Source: JBGSYN01 sp964412385 (GTDB taxonomy: Bacteria > Pseudomonadota > Alphaproteobacteria > Geminicoccales > Geminicoccaceae). Taken from it: DNA of 9,599 nt. Made by a program: the position numbers and the translations under genes. The notes below the pieces were generated by a model. The model was not told the DNA's origin. It made no database searches and saw only the letters and a list, made by a program, of their open reading frames with translations. The stretch lies in assembly GCA_964412385.1 (NCBI GenBank), contig CAYPOV010000176.1, positions 1 to 9,599 on the forward strand. Direction: 5' to 3'. Positions 1 to 7,192 of this stretch are shown here, piece by piece. Positions within the stretch are counted from its first letter, which is position 1; each line of letters begins with the position of its first letter.

Positions 1-256
1 GGCGGGCCAAAAACCCCCAGCGATATCGTGGAATAGCGGAATTGTCGTTCAAAACATGATCCATAATGAGTTGAGCATATCAGGATAAAATGGCAATTGC
101 AAGGAAAAAATAGCGCTCTTGATAAAATTTTTTTGGGAAAAGGGTCGCTAACCAAAAAACCAAGGATGCGCGAAGGGGATTATCCCCTTCGCAACTTTTC
201 TCAAGCGCAAGGGCCGTTGAGCCTCACCTGCTTACATGAAGCACCTATGCCTGACT
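1..256. other. Left-edge noncoding stretch, AT-rich
   Basis: No gene could be supported here. A frame open from the left edge ends at a TAA around 86-88 after 28 codons; it could be the tail of a rightward gene outside the window, but it has no recognisable motif. The rest is AT-rich with several A and T runs (for example T runs near 128-134). The only clear structure is the hairpin at 170-192, listed separately. Confidence 0.5.
170..192 (-). terminator. Strong hairpin downstream of the cytochrome gene, probable terminator
   Basis: Two perfect 11-base arms (170-180 and 182-192) form an inverted repeat around one central base. As RNA this gives a 9-bp stem GCGAAGGGG/CCCCTTCGC with a five-base loop. 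It lies 65 bases past the stop of the leftward cytochrome gene. Read leftward, a run of six T (159-154) begins about ten bases after the stem, further than in a textbook intrinsic terminator. Read rightward, only a short TTTT follows. It most likely ends transcription of the cytochrome gene, perhaps in both directions, but it could also be a 3' stabilising element. Confidence 0.5.
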
Positions 257-703
257 TTAGCGGCTTTCGACGAAGCGTTCCTGCTCGTCGAAGACATAGG
301 CCGTCAAAGCCGCGAGTTCTTGACTATCCCATGGCAGAGTGTCGGTTCCCATCGGCACCACCATGCAGAGTTGTACCATTTCGGCTGCAGTCACCTCGTC
401 CATGTCGAACATGTTTTTGCCCATGGCGACGAAGTGAGGATAGGGCTCGAGGAATGTTTGGTTGTAGTTGCCGAAATCCATATGACAGGTCGCACAGGCA
501 TTGCCTGTCGTGCCGATTGAAGCGTCTGCGTAGAGTTTCTCACCTCTTGCGATTAAGTCCGCATGATCGCCCTCTGGTAGTGCCCAACCTTCGGGTTGTG
601 TGAGATCCGCCGCATCCTGCGCAACGGCAGTTGGTGAAAGGCCAATGGCACCAACCGCGGCCATCACACCCAATGCAAGGACCTTTGCATTCCATCGCAG
701 CAT
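257..703 (-). CDS. Periplasmic monoheme c-type cytochrome, SoxA-like C-terminal region
   Basis: A small exported electron carrier of 148 residues. An N-terminal signal peptide is visible: a short basic start (R3, K7), a hydrophobic stretch at about 8-25 and a probable cleavage after the AVA-Q motif near residue 28. The heme-binding motif CATCH (C70, C73, H74) shows covalent heme c attachment. The C-terminal part (LCM, a PM pair, then LPWDSQELAALTAYV) resembles the heme-domain end of SoxA/TsdA-type sulfur-oxidation cytochromes. The distal ligand may be one of the nearby Met residues or Cys112. The start is supported by a G-rich ribosome binding site about seven bases upstream. It lies on the same strand as the soe operon but about 250 bp beyond the rhodanese stop, so it may have its own promoter. 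A link to sulfur oxidation is inferred from similarity and context; a generic cytochrome c cannot be excluded. Confidence 0.85.
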   Translation of the reverse strand: MLRWNAKVLALGVMAAVGAIGLSPTAVAQDAADLTQPEGWALPEGDHADLIARGEKLYADASIGTTGNACATCHMDFGNYNQTFLEPYPHFVAMGKNMFDMDEVTAAEMVQLCMVVPMGTDTLPWDSQELAALTAYVFDEQERFVESR

Positions 704-853
704 TTTCGACCCCCCGATCTGTCTCTGTTTTAGAGATGACTACAGCCTTCACACTACACGAATTAATAGCGTCGTTGTCTCACGAGCGCGCGATTGCTGC
801 GTGATCACGGTTGGGCGAGGATCATCAAAACTTATTGCGACGCTGATGCTCGC
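704..853. other. Intergenic region upstream of the cytochrome gene
   Basis: No gene is supported. It should carry the leader and any separate promoter of the leftward cytochrome gene. A TATTAA-like element on the leftward strand near 763-769 is a weak -10 candidate without a good -35 partner. The CGGGGGGT stretch around 710-717 is the cytochrome ribosome binding site. Confidence 0.4.
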
Positions 854-955
854 TTAGGTAGCGCTACTCGTCTTGGAGGCGCTGCCTTTTCGAAGCACCG
901 AAACAGGCTCATAAGGATTTATTTCCTTCAACACCAATCCAAATCCTTCGTCGAG
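854..955 (-). pseudogene. Displaced C-terminal tail of the rhodanese, after an in-frame TAG
   Basis: Directly after the TAG stop of the rhodanese, the same frame stays open for 33 codons to a TAA (856-854). The first residues are LDEGFGLVL, which is what follows the conserved Trp in rhodanese domains of this type (GG-x-TGW-LDEGF). This indicates that the original gene ended at 854 and that the present stop is a nonsense mutation of a TGG codon. The last 20 or so residues are not recognisable as a domain. There is no ribosome binding site or start codon for separate translation, so this part is probably not made unless the stop is read through. Confidence 0.6.
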
Positions 956-1360
956 CTATCCGGTGATGCCGCCCGCCATGATTTTGACCGGGCGACCCAG
1001 CTTGGCGAGGCGGAGCGCGCCACGTACTGCACCATTGCGGTGGGGACCGGCGCAATAGGTGACGAAGAGTGTCGACGGATCCCACTCAAGGATCTTGCTT
1101 TCGATGATTTTGCGGTGCGGGAGATTGATGGCACCGGAAACATGACCTCTGGCGTAAAGTTCGGGACTGCGGACATCAATCAGCACAAAGCAGGGATCGT
1201 CCGAACCTATGGCTTCATGGACATCCCAGCAATCGGTCTCGAAGCGAAACTCGGACGAGAAATGCTCGACAGCCTCGTCACGTGTTGCGGCGGGAGTTTC
1301 AGTAACAGCACTACCCCTGTGTTTTGTCCCTCGACTACGTACTTTATTGCAAGAACTCAT
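956..1360 (-). CDS. Single-domain rhodanese (sulfurtransferase), truncated by an amber codon
   Basis: A rhodanese-fold protein that would carry sulfane sulfur as a cysteine persulfide in the cytoplasm. Numbering from the ATG at 1360 (134 residues), the domain shows the hallmark LIDVRSPELYARGHVSGAIN (59-78) and the active-site loop YCAGPHR, with catalytic C103 and the six-membered C-x4-R loop closing at R108. It then ends abruptly at GGITG, where family members continue with Trp; see the tail at 854-955. I prefer the ATG at 1360, which overlaps the sulfatase stop by 17 bases and suggests translational coupling. An in-frame ATG at 1405 lacks any ribosome binding site. The catalytic loop precedes the stop, so the fragment might keep some activity, but the last helix is missing. 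It is the last gene of the soe-sulfatase operon. Rhodaneses near sulfur-oxidation genes usually supply or accept sulfane sulfur; the specific partner is unknown. Confidence 0.8.
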   Translation of the reverse strand: MSSCNKVRSRGTKHRGSAVTETPAATRDEAVEHFSSEFRFETDCWDVHEAIGSDDPCFVLIDVRSPELYARGHVSGAINLPHRKIIESKILEWDPSTLFVTYCAGPHRNGAVRGALRLAKLGRPVKIMAGGITG

Positions 1361-2681
1361 GCTCGGCGACGGTACGTTGACCGGGGTCTTGAACGGGTGT
1401 GGCATTGAGGATAGTGGGCTGGGCGTTTTCGATCGTGTCGATCCAGTCCAACAGCCTCGTCTTGAGGTGGTCGGCGAGCTTTCGGTGGGTATCGTAGCCT
1501 ATGAGATTGACCAACTCCCAGGGGTCGTGATCGAGGTCGTAGAGGTAGGCTTCGCGGTAGGTCTCAGACGCGGGGCCTTCTGTGGAGGGCTCTGCGGTGA
1601 CACCATATTTCCAGCGATGGCTGCGTAGCGCCCTTCCACATTCGGCTTCGCTGATCTGAAAAAACAAGTCCTTTCGCCATTCGGCTTTGGGATCACCGAG
1701 GAGGGGCAGGATCGAGCGGCCCGCCATGGACGGAGGCACTTCGAGTCCAGCTGCGTCGATCAGGGTTGGGGCGATGTCGACAATCGAGACGAGAGACCTC
1801 ACCTGTCCGCCGCTAGTGAAGCCGGGCCCGGTGAGCAAGCTCGGTGTACGCACGGCACTCTCGTGACACGAGCGCTTATACTCCGCATTGCGGGTCTTAA
1901 AATGGCAAGCGTGGTCGGATGTGAACAAGACAATAGTGTCGTCGAGCAAATCGAGGCTTTTCAAGGCATCCATGAGCCGGCCGAAGGCCTCGTCGAGCCG
2001 TTTGACCATGCCGTAATAGCCTGGGAGATGGAAATCTGACGTGCCGTCGAGGGCTTTGAGATCGGGCGGCACCCAGCAATCAGCGTAGGCTTCGCGGTAG
2101 CCATCGGGTGCCTGATAGGAATCGACATGGTTTTGATGATGCGGTTCGAGAAAAGAGACGAATAAAAAGAATGGGTCGTTTTGGTGATCGTCGATAAAGC
2201 GGATCGCGGCATCGGTCAGCGCGTCGACCCGATAGCCTGGAAGTTTTTTGCGTTGATTGTTTTCATCGAACAGAACGGTGTCGTAGGCATCGGAGGTGAA
2301 TTCTAGAAGATTGGTACCGAGCCAATGCTGATAGCCGCCTCGTTCGTGTTTCGGCACGGGATCCTGGCTGCCGAGGTGCCACTTGCCGCAATAGCTCGTC
2401 ACATAGCCGGCATTGTTGAAGACTTTGGCCATTGTCAGCGCGTTCTCGGGAAGCGCAATGCGGTTTTTGTAGACGCCTGTTTGGGTGGCATAGAGCCCTG
2501 TTTGCAGTGAGGCGCGGGCAGGTGCACAGAGCGGCTGGGATGTGAATGAATGCCAAAGATGCGTGCCCTCGCGCGCCAGACGATCGAAATTCGGGGTGAG
2601 ACCCATGGGATTGCCATGTACGCCGGTCGTATCATGGCGTTGCTGATCGGTAAAAAAGACAATGATATTCGGTCGCCGCAC
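1344..2681 (-). CDS. Sulfatase (formylglycine-dependent, alkaline-phosphatase superfamily)
   Basis: Predicted hydrolase of sulfate esters. Numbering from the GTG at 2681 (445 residues), the N-terminus reads RRPNIIVFFTDQQR with the metal-binding D12. The sulfatase signature CAPAR gives C52, the residue converted to formylglycine, and R56. A GKWHLG motif follows at about 98, and a second metal-site motif TSDHACHF at about 255 is followed by YKRSCHESAVRTP, so all main active-site elements are present. The usual GG of the DHG motif is an Ala here. No signal peptide is visible, which suggests a cytoplasmic enzyme. The GTG at 2690 is also in frame, but the AGGGAG ribosome binding site abuts it and is well spaced from 2681; homologues also begin close to RPNI. 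It starts shortly after the soeC stop and overlaps the rhodanese start, so it is operonic. The substrate cannot be told from sequence. Confidence 0.9.
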   Translation of the reverse strand: MRRPNIIVFFTDQQRHDTTGVHGNPMGLTPNFDRLAREGTHLWHSFTSQPLCAPARASLQTGLYATQTGVYKNRIALPENALTMAKVFNNAGYVTSYCGKWHLGSQDPVPKHERGGYQHWLGTNLLEFTSDAYDTVLFDENNQRKKLPGYRVDALTDAAIRFIDDHQNDPFFLFVSFLEPHHQNHVDSYQAPDGYREAYADCWVPPDLKALDGTSDFHLPGYYGMVKRLDEAFGRLMDALKSLDLLDDTIVLFTSDHACHFKTRNAEYKRSCHESAVRTPSLLTGPGFTSGGQVRSLVSIVDIAPTLIDAAGLEVPPSMAGRSILPLLGDPKAEWRKDLFFQISEAECGRALRSHRWKYGVTAEPSTEGPASETYREAYLYDLDHDPWELVNLIGYDTHRKLADHLKTRLLDWIDTIENAQPTILNATPVQDPGQRTVAEHEFLQ

Positions 2682-2705
2682 GATCCTCACTCCCTGATTG
2701 GCGGA

Positions 2706-3260
2706 TTATCGCCGGCCGTAATAGAGCCCCACGACATGTTCCGCAGTCGCAAAAAACAGCCAGCGCGAGGCGGCGATCCCCAAAAGATGAGCGATCGCGG
2801 CGAGCACAAGCAATGGCCAAAGCGGTTTTAGGAGGATGACAGCCAAGAGCGCAATCACCGGAGCGACAAAACCGAGGCCAAGGGCGAGACGGGTGAGTGC
2901 TTCGGCACGCCGGCGGCCGACCACGTAGACCATCTCTTTCATGAGGTAATTGGGCGAGGTGTGTGGCGCTTCGAAGAGACGCGCGCGGCCGAGATCGGGA
3001 AGGCCGATCGCCGTTTCCGGTGTCGAGCCGTCGGCATCGAGGCCGGTCGCGTCGGCACGCCTGCGCCAATGCCACCAGACGAGGGCCGCTGCAATCATCA
3101 AGACCGTTGTGGTAACGAGTGGAAGTGTTTGGGCCCGTGCCGTGACGGCGGCGAGTGCGGCAAGAAGCAAGGCGCCGCCGGCAAGGGCGACTACCAGAAA
3201 CAACAGGGGCGTTGGCGGCTTCGACCAGCGCGGCACGGCTTTGAGCGATGCGTAGATCAT
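2706..3260 (-). CDS. soeC: SoeC/DmsC-type membrane anchor, C-terminal part of an interrupted gene
   Basis: The second half of a DmsC-family anchor, 184 residues if translation restarts at the ATG at 3260. It begins MIYASLKAVPRW, an internal and well conserved segment of the family rather than a natural N-terminus. Two hydrophobic segments (about 17-40 and 47-62), a soluble loop with the NYLMKEMVY stretch, and a long hydrophobic C-terminal region (about 122-165) follow, ending WLFFATAEHVVGLYYGRR. It is in the same frame as the N-terminal part, with only the TAA and three codons between them. Together they make about 303 residues, the normal size of SoeC. The ATG is nine bases after the stop, so termination-reinitiation could produce it as a separate polypeptide. 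Otherwise the subunit is lost. The family assignment is strong; functional status is open. Confidence 0.8.
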   Translation of the reverse strand: MIYASLKAVPRWSKPPTPLLFLVVALAGGALLLAALAAVTARAQTLPLVTTTVLMIAAALVWWHWRRRADATGLDADGSTPETAIGLPDLGRARLFEAPHTSPNYLMKEMVYVVGRRRAEALTRLALGLGFVAPVIALLAVILLKPLWPLLVLAAIAHLLGIAASRWLFFATAEHVVGLYYGRR

Positions 3261-3269
3261 CGAGGTGGC

Positions 3270-3629
3270 TTAGATGGTCGCAGCGGCGCAGGCGGCAGCC
3301 GGCAGACCGAGCAGCAAACTACGAGTGCCGGTGAGCACCCAAAAACCAGCATAGAGGGCAAAGACGAGAAGTGCGGCAATGGCGAGCACGCCTTCGCGCG
3401 AAAGCCATGACGAGCGCCACTGGCTCAGGGCGCGCCAGGCGCGTTCCGTGTGACCGAGATGAAAAAGTGACGCCGCGAGGCCGATGCTGGCAAGACCGAG
3501 GCCGGCAAGGCTTCCTAGGATGGCAAAGGCCTGGCCATTGGGGCCAAGGCCAAGGCTCAGCCAGAAGATGAGGCCGAAACCGGCGCCCGAAAGCGTGGTG
3601 AAGACGATGATCGAGGGGGCGGGATGCAT
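3270..3629 (-). CDS. soeC: SoeC/DmsC-type membrane anchor, N-terminal part ending at an in-frame TAA
   Basis: The first 119 residues of the quinone-reactive anchor of the sulfite-oxidising complex. The start MHPAPSIIVFTTLSGAGFGL is typical for DmsC-like subunits, and SLFHLGHTERAWRALSQWRSS is the conserved loop after the second membrane helix. Three to four hydrophobic segments are visible (about 6-27, 31-56, 79-97, and a fourth at about 102-119). The last is cut by TAA at 3270-3272. The ATG is three bases beyond the soeB stop, as expected for tightly coupled operon genes. A full SoeC has about eight helices, so this fragment alone is about half the protein. A single-base change from a sense codon (for instance a Tyr TAY codon) would explain the stop. 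A frameshift is excluded because both halves share one frame. Confidence 0.8.
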   Translation of the reverse strand: MHPAPSIIVFTTLSGAGFGLIFWLSLGLGPNGQAFAILGSLAGLGLASIGLAASLFHLGHTERAWRALSQWRSSWLSREGVLAIAALLVFALYAGFWVLTGTRSLLLGLPAAACAAATI

Positions 3630-3632
3630 GGA

Positions 3633-4376
3633 TCAGCCGAGCTTCTCGAGAGCCTGATCGAGCCAGCCGAGAAAACCTTTGGCTTCGGGTTCGGCAAGGC
3701 GTGCAGCATCGGCTTGGCGCGGCGAAAGATCGGCCTTGGGCCGTGGCGGGAGATAGCGGTTGACGGGCTTGGTGTCCTGTTCGGGCATGAGCTCGACACC
3801 GCCTCTCGATGCCACGAGCTGGCTCACTTCGGATGTAGCATCGGCGAGATCGCCGAAATGACGCGCATGGGCGGGACAGGCACGCACACATGCCGGAACG
3901 CGGTCCACTTCAGGAATGTTGTCGTTATAGATGCGGTCGATGCAGAGCGTGCATTTCTTCATGACACGGGCTTCGGCATCCATCTCGCGTGCGCCATAGG
4001 GGCAAGCCCAAGCGCAAAGCCCGCAGCCGATACAGGCATCTTCTTTGACCAGAACGATGCCGTCAGCGGCACGTTTGTAGCTCGCACCCGTCGGGCAGAC
4101 CGTGACGCAAGGTGCATCCTCGCAATGGAGGCAGGATTTGGGAAAATGCACGATTTGTGTTCCGCCGCTTTGATGCGCGATCTCAAAGCTGTGGACCCGA
4201 TTGAGCCAGCTTCCCGAAGGAGTCTCGCCGTAAGCGTCCTGGTCCGACAAAGGCGCGCCGTAGCCGCCTGTGTTCCATTCCTTGCAGCTCACGACACATG
4301 CGTGGCAGCCGACACAGGTGTCGAGATCGATCACCAGGCCGAGCTTTCTGTCGGTCGAGGCGGGCAAGCTCGTCAT
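3633..4376 (-). CDS. soeB: Sulfite-oxidising complex iron-sulfur subunit SoeB (four 4Fe-4S clusters)
   Basis: The electron-transfer subunit of a DMSO-reductase-family complex, predicted to carry electrons between the molybdenum subunit SoeA and the anchor SoeC on the cytoplasmic side. Four cysteine groups are visible in order: CVGCHACVVSC; CLHCEDAPCVTVCP; CIGCGLCAWACP; and CTLC paired with CVRAC. This is the DmsB-type four-cluster pattern. There is no Tat or Sec signal. The segment KEWNTGGYGAPLSDQD is characteristic of this branch. An ATG at 4382 also exists, but the GGGAAGGA ribosome binding site touches it and stands about seven bases from the ATG at 4376. That ATG overlaps the soeA stop (ATGA), a classic coupling arrangement, so 4376 is preferred (247 residues). 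It is complete and shows no odd features. DmsB or PsrB-type subunits of other complexes are the alternative; the cytoplasmic SoeA partner favours SoeB. Confidence 0.85.
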   Translation of the reverse strand: MTSLPASTDRKLGLVIDLDTCVGCHACVVSCKEWNTGGYGAPLSDQDAYGETPSGSWLNRVHSFEIAHQSGGTQIVHFPKSCLHCEDAPCVTVCPTGASYKRAADGIVLVKEDACIGCGLCAWACPYGAREMDAEARVMKKCTLCIDRIYNDNIPEVDRVPACVRACPAHARHFGDLADATSEVSQLVASRGGVELMPEQDTKPVNRYLPPRPKADLSPRQADAARLAEPEAKGFLGWLDQALEKLG

Positions 4377-7192
4377 ATCCATTCCTTCCCGTAGCGGACG
4401 GTTTCAGGCGCCCTCGGTACAGGCGACCGCTGCGGCTCAAAAGCGGGCTCGCTGCGTGTGCCCGGCTCGGCTTTTTCGATACGCACCCGAAGATCGAACC
4501 AGGCCGCCTGCCCTGTGATCGGATCGGAGTTCGACCAGCGATGACCGTCGGCCTGTTCCGGCAAGAGCTCCGAGATCAGATGATTGAGCAGAAACCCTTC
4601 CTGTGTTTCCGGCGCCTTGGGATCGAGAGCCCAAGCACCGGAGCGTTTGCCGATGGCATTCCAGGTCCAAACGGTTCGGCTGTTGACCGCGTCCATGCGC
4701 TTTATCGGAACCTTGATGCGGCCATGATGCGAGGTCAGCCAGGCCCAATCGCCATCCTCGAGGCCGTGCTCGTCGCACACCTTACCCGGCACGAACAATG
4801 CGTTCTTGCCATGGATTTGCCTGAGCCAGACGTTTTGTGACCCCCAGGCGTGATACATGGCCGCCGGACGTTGTGTGATCGCGTGCAAGGGGTAGTCGTC
4901 TTGGGCCCCTTCCGCTGCCGTCGGATACCAGACCGGCAGGGGATTGAAGCTCTCGAGGATCCGGTTGCGGAGATGTTCGGGCGGCAGCGTCTTGCCGAAG
5001 CCTTTGGCGGCAAGCTGAAACTTCGCCAAGGGCTCCAGATAGAGTTGAAATTGGTAAGGCTGCGGCTTGTCATAAAATCCCATCGCCACGGCCCAGTCCT
5101 GATAGGCCGCGTTGAAGGGCTTGAAATATTGGGCTTCCTCGGGGATGTGAAACGCAGCGAAGCCGCCATTCTCGATATAGCGTTCGAGTTGCTCGGGGTT
5201 GGGCTCGCCTCTGCCCTTGCCGTTACCGTTGAGACGAAAGCCGGATAGTGGCCCCACACCCGGGCGCCGCTGATGGTTGGTGATATAATCGGCATAGTCG
5301 CGATAGCGCGCCGTGCCGTCATCATTGACAAACCCCGGAAGCCTAAGGCGTGCGCCGAGCTCGATGAGCACGGATTGAAAGCCCCGGACATCGCGGTCCG
5401 GCTCGACGACCGGCCAGCGGATCGCATCAGCAGCGGCATCGGGCTCCGAGATCGGCCGGTCGAGCAGTGAAATACAGTCGTGGCGTTCGAGATAAGTCGT
5501 GTCAGGCAGGATGAGATCAGCGTAGGCTACCATCTCCGAGGAATAAGCATCGGCATAGATGATTTTCGGGATGACGTAATTGCCGTCGGTATCGGTGGCC
5601 GACAGCATCTCCATGGTCCCCTCGGTATTCATCGAGGAGTTCCAGGCCATATTGGCCATATAGAGAAAAAGCACCTCGATGCCATAGGGATCGCGCGCAT
5701 GAGCATTGGCGATCACCATATGCATGAGACCATGCGCCGAAAGCGGTGCGTCCCAGGTAAAGGCCTTGTCGATCCGCGCAGGACAACCATCCTCCTCAAG
5801 GCAAAGATCCTCGGGACCATGCGGGAACCCCAAATGCGGACCGGCGAGAGGTTCTCTAAGCAAATGGGCGAAATGAGGCTTGGGATGGGCTTCCGCGGGC
5901 TTGGGATAGGGCGGCTTGAAACGGAAGCCGCCCGGCACTTCGACCGAGCCGATCAAGAGCTGCAGGACGTGAAGAGCGCGGCAGGTCTGAAAACCATTGG
6001 CGTGGGCCGAGATCCCGCGCATCGCGTGAAAACTGACAGGCCTGCCGATCATGCGCTCATGGCGCACGCCTCTCATATCGGTCCAGGGCTGATCGATCAC
6101 TACCTCGCGCTCAAAGGCCGCCTCGGCAATCTCTGCGGCCAGACGCCGAATGGTGTCGGCGGCAATAGCGCAGCGCTCGGCGACGGCCTCGGGTGCATAG
6201 TCGTCACGCAGGACATGCCGCGCCAAAAGCTCGAACACCGGTACCGCCTTGTGGCCGTCGTCGAGCGTGACCTCACCTTTGAGCGCAGGCGATACACCTT
6301 TCTCATCAAACGCTCGAAGGGATTGGCTGTTGCGATCGAAGACCAAGGGTTTGCCGTGGTCGTTGCGGGCAAAGAGACCTTCCGTCTCATCACCTTCCTG
6401 GCTGACGACGAGCCAGGGCGCATTGCTGTAACGAAGAAGATAATCGAGATCGACCTTACCGCAACGCATCAGCTCATGGGCCAACGAGAGGATGAAGAGC
6501 CCGTCCGTGCCCGGCGTGATCCCGACCCATTCATCGGCAATGGCATTGTAGCCCGTGCGAACTGGATTGACGCCGATAACCTTGACGCCACGCTCTTTGA
6601 GCCGCGCCACGCCGATCTTGATGGGATTGGAATCATGGTCCTCGGCGACGCCGAAGATCATGAAAAGCTGGGTGAGTTCCCAGTCAGGGGCCCCGAACTC
6701 CCAAAAGGCTCCCCCCAGCGTGTAGATCCCAGCCGTTGCCATATTGACCGAGCAAAAACCGCCATGGGCTGCATAGTTCGGCGTGCCATATTGCTGAGCC
6801 CACCAAGACGTCAGCGATTGGCTCTGATCGCGACCGGTGAAAAAGGCGAGCTTCTTGGCATCATCGTCACGGATAGGCCCGAGCCAATCAACGGCTGTTT
6901 GCAGCGCCTCTTCCCAGGTGATGGTCTCGAACTCACCAGAGCCGCGGGGGCCTATGCGCCGCATGGGTGCCCGCAGGCGCGCAGGCGAATAATGCTGCAT
7001 AATTCCGGCCGACCCCTTGGCGCACAGCACGCCCAGATTGACCGGATGATTGCGGTTGCCCTCAATGTAGCGGATTTTGCCGTCCCGGATATGGACATCG
7101 ATACCGCAGCGACAAGCGCACATGTAGCAGGTCGTCCGGCGCACCTCGTCGGACACATAAGGGGAAAGATCCAGCTCGGGCTCAACAAACAT
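4373..7192 (-). CDS. soeA: Molybdopterin catalytic subunit, probable sulfite-oxidising SoeA
   Basis: A 939-residue Mo-bis-MGD oxidoreductase, predicted to oxidise sulfite to sulfate in the cytoplasm. The N-terminus has a 4Fe-4S site C22-x2-C25-x3-C29-x27-C57 followed by AKG. The molybdopterin domain covers roughly 75-600, with HGGFCSVNMATAG providing C147 as the likely molybdenum ligand (polysulfide/thiosulfate reductase type). The molybdopterin dinucleotide-binding domain lies at about 780-905 (ITQRPAAMYHAWGSQN to WNAIGKRSGAW). There is no twin-arginine signal peptide, which separates it from exported PsrA, PhsA and TtrA and fits SoeA, whose active site faces the cytoplasm. The start has a GGGTGG ribosome binding site about five bases upstream. 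It is the first gene of the leftward operon and intact throughout. Other cytoplasmic family members cannot be fully excluded, but subunit order, sizes and sulfur-gene neighbours support SoeA. Confidence 0.8.
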   Translation of the reverse strand: MFVEPELDLSPYVSDEVRRTTCYMCACRCGIDVHIRDGKIRYIEGNRNHPVNLGVLCAKGSAGIMQHYSPARLRAPMRRIGPRGSGEFETITWEEALQTAVDWLGPIRDDDAKKLAFFTGRDQSQSLTSWWAQQYGTPNYAAHGGFCSVNMATAGIYTLGGAFWEFGAPDWELTQLFMIFGVAEDHDSNPIKIGVARLKERGVKVIGVNPVRTGYNAIADEWVGITPGTDGLFILSLAHELMRCGKVDLDYLLRYSNAPWLVVSQEGDETEGLFARNDHGKPLVFDRNSQSLRAFDEKGVSPALKGEVTLDDGHKAVPVFELLARHVLRDDYAPEAVAERCAIAADTIRRLAAEIAEAAFEREVVIDQPWTDMRGVRHERMIGRPVSFHAMRGISAHANGFQTCRALHVLQLLIGSVEVPGGFRFKPPYPKPAEAHPKPHFAHLLREPLAGPHLGFPHGPEDLCLEEDGCPARIDKAFTWDAPLSAHGLMHMVIANAHARDPYGIEVLFLYMANMAWNSSMNTEGTMEMLSATDTDGNYVIPKIIYADAYSSEMVAYADLILPDTTYLERHDCISLLDRPISEPDAAADAIRWPVVEPDRDVRGFQSVLIELGARLRLPGFVNDDGTARYRDYADYITNHQRRPGVGPLSGFRLNGNGKGRGEPNPEQLERYIENGGFAAFHIPEEAQYFKPFNAAYQDWAVAMGFYDKPQPYQFQLYLEPLAKFQLAAKGFGKTLPPEHLRNRILESFNPLPVWYPTAAEGAQDDYPLHAITQRPAAMYHAWGSQNVWLRQIHGKNALFVPGKVCDEHGLEDGDWAWLTSHHGRIKVPIKRMDAVNSRTVWTWNAIGKRSGAWALDPKAPETQEGFLLNHLISELLPEQADGHRWSNSDPITGQAAWFDLRVRIEKAEPGTRSEPAFEPQRSPVPRAPETVRYGKEWI

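Noticed and set aside
97..603. 168-codon + strand frame across the terminator hairpin and cytochrome gene
   Set aside because: Overlaps a convincing cytochrome c with heme motif and signal peptide on the other strand; low-complexity Arg/Pro/Ser-rich translation.
956..958. Pyrrolysine or a reassigned stop codon at the rhodanese TAG
   Set aside because: The replaced residue is a conserved Trp, no recoding structure is visible, and genes nearby use TAA and TGA as ordinary stops; a point nonsense change is simpler.
794..1408. 204-codon + strand frame over the rhodanese and its tail
   Set aside because: The opposite strand carries a clear rhodanese domain; this frame has no domain signature.
3258..3272. 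Programmed frameshift as an explanation of the split soeC
   Set aside because: Both parts are in the same frame, separated only by TAA and three codons, so no shift is involved.
3624..4394. 256-codon open frame on the + strand opposite soeB
   Set aside because: Opposite a gene with four intact iron-sulfur motifs; the translated sequence shows no family features.
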